Part shown: piece after piece, positions 1-7,200 of the stretch
Layout of the letters: each line of letters starts with the position of its first letter
Position numbering within the stretch: the stretch's first letter is position 1
Assembly (NCBI GenBank): GCA_019237595.1
Contig: JAFAGU010000175.1
Span: 1-8,577 of the forward strand
Source: Betaproteobacteria bacterium
Lineage (GTDB): Bacteria > Pseudomonadota > Gammaproteobacteria > Burkholderiales > SG8-39
Direction: 5' to 3'
Length of the DNA: 8,577 nucleotides
Program-made: the position numbers and the translations under genes
Notes under the pieces: generated by a model
What the model was told of the DNA's origin: nothing
The model's input: only the letters and a program-made list of their open reading frames with translations
The model's database searches: none

Positions 1-811
1 CATCGACCTCGACCGCTACACGACGCTCTTCAAGCAGGACTCGATCGCCAAGCAGCAGGTGGACACGCAGGCGGCGCTCGTGCGCCAGTACGAGGGCATG
101 ATCCGCACCGACCAGTCGGCGATCGACAACGCCAAGCTGCAGCTCACCTACGCGCGCATCACGGCGCCGATCGCCGGGCGCCTGGGCCTTCGCCTGGTCG
201 ACCCGGGGAACGTCGTGCATGCGTCCGACCAGAACGGCATCGTCGTCATCACCCAGCTCGAGCCGGTGGCGGTCGTGTTCACGATTCCGCAGGACAGCCT
301 GCCGGCGATCATGCGCACGCTGAAGGGGGCGCAGAAACCCGGGGTCGAGGCCTGGGACCGCGAGATGAAGACGAAGCTCGCCACCGGAACGCTCATCACG
401 GTCGACAACCAGATCGACCCGACCACCGGCACGGTGAAGCTCAAGGCGGAGTTCGCCAACCCGGACGGCACGCTCTTCTCGAACCAGTTCGTCAACACGC
501 GCATGCTCGTGGAGACGCGCAAGGACCAGACCGCGGTGCCATCCGCGGCGGTGCAGCGCGGCGCGCAGGGCATGTACGTCTATGTCGCGAAGGACGACAA
601 CACGGTCACGGTCCGCCAGGTCAAGGTCGGCCCCGTGGACGCCGGCCTCACCGAGATCGACGGGGGGCTCCAGCCGGGCGAGCGCGTCGTCACCGACGGC
701 GTCGACCGCCTCAGGGAAGGCGCGAAGATCGAGACGGCGCAGCGGCCGAACCTCGACGCGCCGCCTCCGGGCGGAGGGAAGAAGGGGAGCAGAAAAAAAG
801 GCTCGGGATGA
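1..811 (+). CDS. mdtA: MdtA-type RND periplasmic adaptor (membrane fusion protein), 5'-truncated by window edge
   Basis: The adaptor links the inner-membrane RND pump to the outer-membrane channel. The first whole codon is at base 2 and 269 residues are visible; E. coli MdtA has about 415, so the signal peptide, first lipoyl half and part of the helical hairpin lie outside. Seen: the end of the hairpin (visible residues 1-48, with DSIAKQQVDTQ and LVRQYEG), the second lipoyl half (RITAPIAGRLGL, about 52-63, then DPGNVV), a beta-barrel section with VEAWDRE and the family-typical DNQIDPTTGTVKLKA and NQFVNTRMLV, and a membrane-proximal domain with VPSAAVQRG and GERVVTDGVDRLREGAK. It ends in a short Pro/Gly/Lys-rich basic tail. 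These blocks match MdtA/MuxA better than AcrA/MexA by recall. The stop (809-811) is 36 bases before the mdtB start, so both are probably on one transcript. The GTG at 59 is internal, since the frame is open to the window edge. Confidence 0.95.
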   Translation, partial: IDLDRYTTLFKQDSIAKQQVDTQAALVRQYEGMIRTDQSAIDNAKLQLTYARITAPIAGRLGLRLVDPGNVVHASDQNGIVVITQLEPVAVVFTIPQDSLPAIMRTLKGAQKPGVEAWDREMKTKLATGTLITVDNQIDPTTGTVKLKAEFANPDGTLFSNQFVNTRMLVETRKDQTAVPSAAVQRGAQGMYVYVAKDDNTVTVRQVKVGPVDAGLTEIDGGLQPGERVVTDGVDRLREGAKIETAQRPNLDAPPPGGGKKGSRKKGSG

Positions 812-827
812 CGCCGTCCCTGCCCAC

Positions 828-851
828 GTGAACCTCTCACTGCCGTTGTGA
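828..851 (+). other. Tiny upstream reading frame overlapping the mdtB start
   Basis: GTG at 828 opens a 7-codon frame, MNLSLPL, whose TGA (849-851) overlaps the mdtB GTG (848-850). Its first four residues equal those of MdtB (MNLS). The 20 bases 828-847 align with 848-867 at 14 of 20 positions, so this may be an imperfect tandem duplication of the mdtB start that shifted frame. No clear Shine-Dalgarno sequence is visible before either GTG, so ribosomes finishing mdtA or this mini-frame may start mdtB by coupling. It could equally be chance; no product is claimed. Confidence 0.35.
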
Positions 852-3800
852 ATCTTTCCCGCCTGTTCATCCTCCGGCCGGTCGCGACCTCGCTCCTCAT
901 GGTCGCCATCCTGATCGCCGGCCTCCTCGCGTACCGGCAGCTCCCGCTCTCCGCCCTTCCCGAGGTCGACTACCCGACCATCCAGGTCGTCACGTTCTAC
1001 CCGGGCGCGAGCCCCGAGGTGATGACCTCGTCGGTCACCGCGCCGCTCGAGCGCCAGTTCGGCCAGATGCCGGGGCTGAAGCAGATGACCTCCACGAGCT
1101 CCGGCGGCGCGTCGGTGATCACGCTGCAGTTCAACCTCGAGATGTCGCTCGACGTGGCCGAGCAGCAGGTGCAGGCGGCGATCAATGCCGGGTCGAATTT
1201 CCTGCCCACGGACCTCCCGGCACCGCCGATCTACAACAAGGTGAACCCGGCGGATGCGCCGATCCTCACGCTCTCGCTCACTTCGGCGACGATCCCGCTG
1301 CCCGACGTCCAGAACCTGGCGGACACGCGCCTCGCGCAGAAGCTCTCGCAGGTCACCGGCGTGGGCCTCGTCACGCTCGCGGGCGGCCAACGCCCGGCGG
1401 TGCGCATCCAGGCGAACCCGAAGGCGCTCGCGGCGAACGGCCTCAACCTGGAGGACCTGCGCGTGGCGATCACCACGGCCAACGTGAACCAGGCGAAAGG
1501 CAGCTTCGACGGCCCGCAGCGCGCGTTCACCATCGACGCCAACGACCAGCTGCGCTCCGCGGCGGAGTACGCGAAGGTGATCGTCGCCTACCGGAACGGC
1601 GCGCCGGTGGTGGTCTCCGACATCGCCGACGTGAAGGACGACGCGGAGAACGTGCGCCTCGCCGCGTGGGCGAACGACGTGCCCGCGATCATCCTCAACA
1701 TCCAGCGCCAGCCCGGCGCGAACGTGATCGAGGTCGTCGACCGGGTGAAGACGCTCCTGCCCCAGCTGCGCGAATCGCTGCCGCCGGGCGTGGACCTCGC
1801 ACTCCTCACCGACCGCACGGTGACGATCCGCGCTTCCGTGCACGACGTGCAGCTCGAGCTCCTCGTCGCGGTGGCGCTCGTCGTGATGGTGATCTTCCTG
1901 TTCCTGCGCACGGCGGCCGGCACCATCATCCCGAGCGTCGCGGTGCCGCTCTCGCTCATCGGCACCTTCGGCATCATGTATCTCGCCGGCTTCTCCATCA
2001 ACAACCTCACGCTGATGGCGCTCACGATCGCGACCGGCTTCGTCGTCGACGACGCGATCGTGATGATCGAGAACATCGCCCGCTACATCGAGCACGGCAT
2101 GAAGCCGCTCGACGCGGCGCTGAAGGGCGCGGGCGAGATCGGCTTCACGATCCTCTCGCTCACGTTCTCGCTCATCGCGGTGCTGATCCCGCTCCTCTTC
2201 ATGGGCGACGTCGTCGGGCGGCTCTTCCGGGAGTTCTCGATCACGCTCGCCGTGTCGATCCTCATCTCGGCCTTCGTCTCGCTCACCCTCACGCCCATGA
2301 TGGCGGCGCGGCTGCTGAAGCATCGAAAAGAGGAAGCGAAGCCCTCGGGCTGGTTCCAGCGCCTCATCGACCGGTACGGCCAGGGCCTCGAGTTCGTGCT
2401 CGACCACCAGAGCGCGACGCTCTGGGTCGCGCTCGGGACGCTCGTGCTGACGGCGCTCCTTTATATCGTCGTGCCGAAGGGCTTCTTCCCGACGCAGGAC
2501 ACGGGCGTGATCCAGGCGATCACCGAGGCGCCGCAGTCGGTGTCCTTCGCCTCCATGCGCGAGCGCCAGCTCGCCCTCACGCGCGCGATGATGGCCGACC
2601 CGTCGGTGGAGAGCATCTCGTCCTTCATCGGCGTCGACGGGCAGAACACGACGCTCAATTCCGGGCGCATGCTCATCAACCTCAAGGCGCACTCCGACCG
2701 GCCGGGCGTCACCGACGTCATGAAGTCGCTCGCCGACCGCGCCGGCCAGCTGGAAGGCATCACGCTCTACCTGCAGCCGGTGCAGGACCTCACGGTCGAG
2801 GACCGCGTGAGCAAGACCCAGTACCAGTTCACGATCGAGGCCGGCAGCGCCGCCGAGCTCTCCGAGTGGACGCACAAGCTCCTCGACCGCCTGCAGACGC
2901 TTCCGGAGCTTGCCGACGTCACGAGCGACCTCCAGGACCAGGGCCTCCAGGCCTACGTCGACATCGATCGCGACACCGCGGCGCGCCTGGGCGTGACGCC
3001 GGCCGCGATCGACAACGTGCTCTACAACGCCTACGGCCAGCGGCTCGTCTCGACGATCTTCACGCAGTCGAACCAGTACCGCGTCGTGCTCGAGGTGAAG
3101 CCCGGCTTCGCCGCGGGCCCGCAGGCGATCGGCGAGCTCTACGTCCCCTCGCTCACGGGCCAGCAGGTGCGGATCGGCACGCTCGCGAAGATCGTCGAGC
3201 AGCCCTCCTCGCTCGCGGTGAACCACCTCGGGCAGTTCCCCGCCGCGACGATCTCGTTCAACCTCGCGCCGGGCGCGGCGCTCGGCCACGCGGTGAAGGC
3301 GATCGAGTCGGCGGAGCGCGACGTCGGCGTGCCGCCGGGCGTGCGCACGAGCTTCCAGGGCGCGGCGCTCGCCTTCCGCGCCTCGCTCTCGAACACCCTG
3401 TGGCTCATCCTCGCCGCGGTGGTCACCATGTACATCGTGCTGGGCGTGCTCTACGAGAGCTACATCCACCCGGTGACCATCCTCTCCACCCTGCCCTCCG
3501 CCGGCGTGGGCGCGCTGCTCGCGCTCCTCATCGCGAGGCAGGACCTCGGCATCGTCGGCATCATCGGCATCATTCTCCTCATCGGCATCGTGAAGAAGAA
3601 CGCGATCATGATGATCGACTTCGCGCTCGAGGCCGAGCGCGTGGAGAAGAAGCCGCCGCGCGAGGCGATCACGCAGGCCTGCCTGCTCCGCTTCCGCCCG
3701 ATCCTCATGACCACCGCGAGCGCGCTCCTCGCCGGCCTGCCGCTCATGCTCGGCACGGGCGTGGGGTCAGAGCTCCGCCACCCGCTCGGCCTCACGATGG

Positions 3801-3910
3801 TCGGCGGCCTCATCGTGAGCCAGGTGCTGACACTCTTCACGACGCCGGTTATCTACCTCTGGTTCGACCGCCTCGCCCTTCGCTTCCGGAAAACGGAGGC
3901 GACCATATGA
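848..3910 (+). CDS. mdtB: MdtB-type RND multidrug efflux transporter, inner membrane
   Basis: Proton-driven pump subunit; in E. coli MdtB joins MdtC in a mixed trimer exporting compounds such as bile salts and novobiocin. At 1020 residues it is full length (E. coli MdtB about 1040). The start reads MNLSRLFILRPVATSLLM with TM1 at about residues 11-29. TM2 is near 338-354. TM4 carries the proton-relay pair D401-D402 in GFVVDDAIVMIEN. KGFFPTQDTG (from about 544) precedes the second periplasmic half, and TM10 carries GIVKKNAIMMID with K916-K917, the second matching the AcrB relay lysine. MdtB-like markers are LPEVDYPTIQVVT, GGQRPAVRIQ and GAGEIGFTILSLTFSLIAVLIPLLFMGD. GTG at 848 is the only start codon between the mdtA stop and the conserved N terminus, and lacks an obvious Shine-Dalgarno sequence. 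Its TGA lies in an ATATGA at the edge of an inserted element. The gene looks intact. CusA-type metal pumps are excluded by sequence. Confidence 0.97.
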   Translation: MNLSRLFILRPVATSLLMVAILIAGLLAYRQLPLSALPEVDYPTIQVVTFYPGASPEVMTSSVTAPLERQFGQMPGLKQMTSTSSGGASVITLQFNLEMSLDVAEQQVQAAINAGSNFLPTDLPAPPIYNKVNPADAPILTLSLTSATIPLPDVQNLADTRLAQKLSQVTGVGLVTLAGGQRPAVRIQANPKALAANGLNLEDLRVAITTANVNQAKGSFDGPQRAFTIDANDQLRSAAEYAKVIVAYRNGAPVVVSDIADVKDDAENVRLAAWANDVPAIILNIQRQPGANVIEVVDRVKTLLPQLRESLPPGVDLALLTDRTVTIRASVHDVQLELLVAVALVVMVIFLFLRTAAGTIIPSVAVPLSLIGTFGIMYLAGFSINNLTLMALTIATGFVVDDAIVMIENIARYIEHGMKPLDAALKGAGEIGFTILSLTFSLIAVLIPLLFMGDVVGRLFREFSITLAVSILISAFVSLTLTPMMAARLLKHRKEEAKPSGWFQRLIDRYGQGLEFVLDHQSATLWVALGTLVLTALLYIVVPKGFFPTQDTGVIQAITEAPQSVSFASMRERQLALTRAMMADPSVESISSFIGVDGQNTTLNSGRMLINLKAHSDRPGVTDVMKSLADRAGQLEGITLYLQPVQDLTVEDRVSKTQYQFTIEAGSAAELSEWTHKLLDRLQTLPELADVTSDLQDQGLQAYVDIDRDTAARLGVTPAAIDNVLYNAYGQRLVSTIFTQSNQYRVVLEVKPGFAAGPQAIGELYVPSLTGQQVRIGTLAKIVEQPSSLAVNHLGQFPAATISFNLAPGAALGHAVKAIESAERDVGVPPGVRTSFQGAALAFRASLSNTLWLILAAVVTMYIVLGVLYESYIHPVTILSTLPSAGVGALLALLIARQDLGIVGIIGIILLIGIVKKNAIMMIDFALEAERVEKKPPREAITQACLLRFRPILMTTASALLAGLPLMLGTGVGSELRHPLGLTMVGGLIVSQVLTLFTTPVIYLWFDRLALRFRKTEATI

Positions 3911-3973
3911 GACGCTGCATTGCCGCCCCCATGACTCCTGTGAGACGCGGCATTGCCGCCCCCCTGACAAGGG
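3908..3973 (+). repeat. 33-base imperfect tandem duplication at the left edge of the insert
   Basis: Unit 1 is 3908-3940 and unit 2 is 3941-3973. The first 28 bases agree at 26 positions (differences at unit positions 9 and 24), then the units diverge: unit 2 runs into the palindrome while unit 1 has ACTCCTG in place of ACAAGGG. Unit 1 begins with the mdtB stop TGA. The period is 11 codons, so the bridging frame is not interrupted. Confidence 0.85.
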
Positions 3974-3977
3974 GGGC
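3954..3977 (+). repeat. Outer inverted repeat, left copy (G/C palindrome)
   Basis: These 24 bases are the exact reverse complement of 4174-4197. The core is CCCCCCTGACAAGGGGGG at 3959-3976. The copy is itself nearly palindromic: 3955-3964 pairs with 3971-3980 at 9 of 10 positions around the 6-base loop TGACAA. It would fold into a strong RNA hairpin but has no T-run after it, so it is not a standard intrinsic terminator. Confidence 0.9.
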
Positions 3978-3995
3978 AGCGAGCGAAGCGAGCGG
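3978..3995 (+). repeat. 9-base tandem repeat AGCGAGCGA/AGCGAGCGG
   Basis: Two adjacent 9-base units, 3978-3986 and 3987-3995, differ only at the last base. They fill the gap between the left outer palindrome and the left inner repeat and have no counterpart on the right side of the insert. Confidence 0.7.
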
Positions 3996-4002
3996 GGGGT
4001 TG
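3985..4002 (+). repeat. Inner inverted repeat, left copy
   Basis: GAAGCGAGCGGGGGGTTG matches the reverse complement of 4136-4153 at 15 of 18 positions. It lies 7 bases before the start of recognisable DUF559 homology, so the inner pair tightly frames the nuclease remnant. Confidence 0.75.
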
Positions 4003-4009
4003 GCTTTTG

Positions 4010-4138
4010 TACACCGACATTGCGCGGACGGAAGCACTCGCATCGATGGGCGTCCGCGTGCTTCGCTTCACCAACCTGGAAGTCATGCAATCCTTCGAGT
4101 CTGTTTGCTTGAATATCAAACAGGCTCTCAAAACGTAA
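4010..4138 (+). pseudogene. C-terminal remnant of a DUF559 (Vsr-like, PD-(D/E)XK fold) endonuclease-domain gene
   Basis: In the frame of TAC at 4010, 42 codons run to TAA (4136-4138). The peptide has the end of a DUF559 domain: RTEALASMGVRVLRFTN (about residues 6-22), then LEVMQSFESVCLNI. Family members usually read like R-T-x-x-L-x-x-x-G-x-R-V-L-R-F-x-N-x-E-V followed by a short helix. The domain is normally about 110 residues; the first two thirds, with the catalytic Asp/Glu segment resembling EVDGGQH, are missing. Stops at 3932, 3941 and 3965 close the frame upstream, and no credible start or ribosome site is seen, so it should not yield an active nuclease. By hand count 69 of 135 bases (4004-4138) are G or C, well below the flanking genes. 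The stop codon lies inside the right inner repeat. The identification rests on recalled family patterns, without a search. Confidence 0.72.
4097..4127 (+). repeat. 11-base-pair stem inside the nuclease remnant
   Basis: 4097-4107 (GAGTCTGTTTG) and 4117-4127 (CAAACAGGCTC) pair at 10 of 11 positions, with a G-T wobble in RNA, around the 9-base loop CTTGAATAT. No T-run follows, so it does not look like a terminator. It may be incidental to the coding sequence. Confidence 0.5.
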
Positions 4139-4153
4139 CCCCCCGTTCGCCTC
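4136..4153 (-). repeat. Inner inverted repeat, right copy
   Basis: TAACCCCCCGTTCGCCTC is the inverted partner of 3985-4002 (15 of 18). It starts exactly at the TAA stop of the DUF559 remnant. Confidence 0.75.
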
Positions 4154-4167
4154 ATTTAACAATGAGG
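4150..4167 (+). repeat. Small perfect hairpin CCTCATT-TAAC-AATGAGG
   Basis: A 7-base perfect stem (4150-4156 with 4161-4167) with a 4-base loop lies between the right inner and right outer repeats. It is A/T-richer than its surroundings and has no partner on the left side of the insert. Its role is unknown. Confidence 0.6.
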
Positions 4168-4173
4168 GCTCAC

Positions 4174-4197
4174 GCCCCCCTTGTCAGGGGGGCGGCA
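4174..4197 (-). repeat. Outer inverted repeat, right copy (G/C palindrome)
   Basis: This is the exact reverse complement of 3954-3977, including the loop (TTGTCA against TGACAA). It ends 11 bases before the mdtC ATG. Its AGGGGGG (4186-4192) is the only purine-rich run near that start, but lies 16 bases upstream, too far for ideal ribosome binding. A hairpin here would sit close to the mdtC initiation region. Confidence 0.9.
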
Positions 4198-4208
4198 GCA
4201 CATCGGCC

Positions 4209-7200
4209 ATGAACATCTCCGAGCCCTTCGTCCGGCGTCCGGTCGCCACCACGCTCCTCACGATCGGGATCGCGCTCGCCGGCATGGTGGCGTTCCGCCA
4301 GCTCCCGGTCGCGCCGCTGCCGCAGGTCGCCTTCCCGACCATCGCGGTCAGCGCGAGCCTGCCCGGGGCGAGCCCCGACGTGATGGCGGCGACGGTGGCG
4401 ATGCCGCTCGAGCGCTCGCTCGGCCGGATCGCCGGTCTCACCGAGATCACCTCCACCTCGTCGCTCGGCTCCACGCGCGTGACGCTCCAGTTCGAGCTCT
4501 CGCGCAACATCGACGCCGCGGCGCGCGAGGTCCAGGCCGCGATCAACGCGGCGCGCAGCCAGCTCCCGACGAGCCTGCCCAGCAACCCGACCTACCGGAA
4601 GGCGAACCCGGCCGACGCGCCGGTGATGATCCTCGCCCTCACCTCGCAGCAGTACGGGCAGGGACGCATGTACGACTACGCGCAGACCGTGCTCGCGCAG
4701 AAGCTCTCGCAGATCCAGGGCGTGGGCCAGGTCGATATCGGCGGGAGCTCGCTCCCGGCCGTGCGCGTCGAGACCAATCCCGCCGCGCTCGCGCGCTACG
4801 GCATCGCCGCCTCGGACGTGAGCGCCGCCATCAACGCCAACAACGCCAACCGGCCGAAAGGCGTCGTCGAGGCGGACCAGCGGGCGTGGCAGATCTACGC
4901 CAACGACCAGTCGCAGAGCGCGGCCGAATACCTGCCGCTCATCATCGCCTACCGGAACGGCGCCGCCGTGCGGCTCTCCGACGTGGCGCAGGTCACCGAT
5001 TCGGTCCAGGACCTGAGGAACGCCGGCTCCGCGAACGGCCGGCCTTCGGTGCTCCTCATCATCCGCACGCAGCCCGACGCCAACATCATCGAGACCGTCG
5101 ACCGCATCATGGACCTGATGCCGCTCATGCGGGCGTCGATCCCGGCGGCGATCAACCTCGACGTGATGATGGAGCGCACCTCCACCATCCGCGCCGCCGT
5201 GCGCGAGGTCGAGCGCTCGCTCCTCATCGCCATGGTGCTCGTGATCCTCGTCGTGCTCGTCTTCCTGAGGAGCGTGCGGGCGGCGATCATCCCGGCGGTC
5301 GCCGTCCCGGTTTCGCTGGTGGGCACATTTTCCGTGATGTACCTCGCCGGCTTCAGCATCAACAACCTCTCGCTCATGGCGCTCACCGTGGCGACCGGCT
5401 TCGTGGTCGACGACGCGATCGTCGTGCTGGAGAACACCGCGCACCACATCGAGCAGGGCATGCCGCCCTTCCAGGCCGCGCTCCTGGGCGCCCGCGAGGT
5501 CGGGTTCACCGTGCTCTCCATGAGCCTCTCGCTCATCGCGGTATTCATCCCGATCCTGCTGATGGGCGGGATCGTCGGGCGGCTCTTCCGCGAGTTCTCG
5601 ATCACGCTCTCGGTCGCCGTGCTCGTCTCGCTCGTCGTCTCGCTCACGACGACCCCGATGATGTGCTCGCGCATGCTGCGCAAGCAGGCGCCGCCGAGCG
5701 AGGAAGGAAGGATCGCGAGGCTCGCGGAGCGGGGCTTCGCGTATTTCTCGGGCGGCTATGCCTCGAGCCTGAAATGGTCGCTGCGGCATCCGCTGCTCAT
5801 CCTCGTCATCCTGCTCTGCACGGTCGGCCTCAACTTCTTCCTGTACGCGAAGATCTCCAAGGGCTTCTTCCCGCAGCAGGACACCGGCAGGCTCTTCGGC
5901 AACATCCGCGCCGACCAGGGCATTTCCTTCCAGGCCATGCGCCAGAAGCTTTCCGACTTCGTCGAGATCGTGAAGGCGGACCCGGCGGTGGAGATGGTCA
6001 CGGCGTTCACCGGCGGCGGGCAGAGGAACCGCGGCAACATGTTCATCCAGCTGAAGCCCCTCGAGGAGCGCAAGGTCGGCGCCGAGCAGGTGGTCACGCG
6101 GCTGCGCGCCAAGCTCGCCAAGGAGCCCGGCGCGCAGCTCTTCCTCGCGCAGGCGCTCGACGTCCGCGCCGGCGGCCGCGCGAGCGACTCGAACTACCAG
6201 TTCACGCTCATGGCGGACGACGTGGACCAGCTGCGCCTGTGGGCGCCTCGCCTGGAACGCGCGCTGAACGACGTGCCCGACGTCGCCGACGTCTCGAGCG
6301 ACCAGGAGGTGAAGGGGCTGCAGACCTCGCTCGTGATCGACCGCGACACGGCGGCCCGGCTCGGGTTCGGTCCCAAGCAGATCGACCAGGCGCTCAACCT
6401 CGCCTTCGGGCAGGCGATCGTCTCGACGATCTACCGCGAGCTCAACCAGTACCGGGTCGTCCTGGAAGCGGCGCCGCGGTACTGGCAGAGCCCCGAGGGC
6501 CTGCAGGACATCAACCTGCTCTCGCCCACCGCCGGGCTCATCCCGCTCTCCACCTTCGCGCGCTGGGAGACGACGAACACGGCGCTCTCGATCAACCACC
6601 AGAGCCAGTTCGTCGCCTCGACGATCTCCTTCAACCTGCCCGACGGCGTCTCGCTCTCGCAGGCGACCGCGGCGGTGCGCGCCACGATGGAGCGGATCGG
6701 CATGCCGGCGACCATCCACGGCTCCTTCCAGGGCACGGCGCGCCAGTTCACCGAGTCGCTCGCGAGCCAGCCCTACCTCATCCTCGCCGCGCTGGTCGTG
6801 ATCTACATCGTGCTCGGCATGCTGTACGAGGACCTCGTGCACCCGATCACGATCCTCTCGACGCTGCCTTCGGCCGGCGTCGGCGCGCTCCTCGCCCTGA
6901 TGCTCTTCGGGAAGGAGCTCAACATCATCGCGATGATCGGCGTGATCCTGCTGATCGGCATCGTGAAGAAGAACGCGATCATGATGATCGACCTCGCGAT
7001 CGAGAAGCAGAGGCTCGCGAGCGAGAATCCGGTCGAGGCGATCTACGACGCCGCGACGCGGCGCTTCCGCCCGATCATGATGACCACCTGCGCCGCCCTC
7101 TTCGGCGCCGTGCCGCTCGCCGTGGCGTACGGCTACGGCTCGGAGCTTCGCCAGCCGCTCGGGATCTCCATAATGGGGGGCCTGATCCTCTCGCAGCTCC

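Larger units (their letters stand above)
3911..4208. mobile_element. Repeat-bounded insert between mdtB and mdtC, with decayed nuclease gene
   Basis: This 298-base stretch separates two genes that abut or overlap in related operons. From left to right it holds a 33-base tandem duplication, an outer palindromic repeat, an inner repeat, 42 codons of a DUF559-type gene end, the inverted inner repeat, a small hairpin and the inverted outer repeat. Its G+C and codon use differ from the pump genes. Excising 302 bases (for example 3907-4208) rejoins ATGA to ATGA and gives a four-base mdtB/mdtC overlap, which suggests insertion with either a 4-base target duplication or use of the ATGA junction. No transposase is present, so it would be non-autonomous or dead. 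The exact edges are uncertain because unit 1 of the tandem repeat reaches into the mdtB stop codon. Confidence 0.6.
3907..4212 (+). other. Open frame bridging mdtB and mdtC with ATGA overlaps at both ends
   Basis: ATG at 3907 overlaps the mdtB stop as ATGA. The frame stays open for 101 codons and ends at TGA 4210-4212, which overlaps the mdtC ATG as ATGA again. The predicted peptide has no known fold that I recognise. It begins with two 11-residue repeats (RRCIAAPMTPV, RRGIAAPLTRG), and both palindromic repeats read PLTRGAA or PLVRGAA in this frame. It is not the frame of the nuclease remnant. Its likely value, if real, is to carry ribosomes from mdtB to mdtC across the insert rather than to make a useful protein. 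It could be chance, helped by stop-poor G/C-rich repeats. The same frame stays open far upstream inside mdtB, but that part is only a shadow. Confidence 0.4.

Noticed and set aside
1666..3906. Long + strand open frame inside mdtB, out of frame with it
   Set aside because: The peptide is dominated by Arg, Ala, His and Pro, as expected from a shadow frame of a G/C-ending-codon gene. MdtB in this region is clearly the real product. Only the part after 3907 deserves separate mention.
3955..3980. Intrinsic terminator after mdtB
   Set aside because: The hairpin is G/C-rich but is followed by GAGCGAAGCG with no T-run, and mdtC plus the channel gene would be cut off from their operon. The same holds for the right copy.
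3911..4009. Possible N-terminal part of an intact DUF559 gene
   Set aside because: Stops in the remnant's frame at 3932, 3941 and 3965, and repeat sequence up to about 4003, leave no room for the missing domain; only the C-terminal third is present.
3908..4197. CRISPR array
   Set aside because: There are only two direct 33-base units with no spacer between them; the other repeats are inverted. No cas gene is present.
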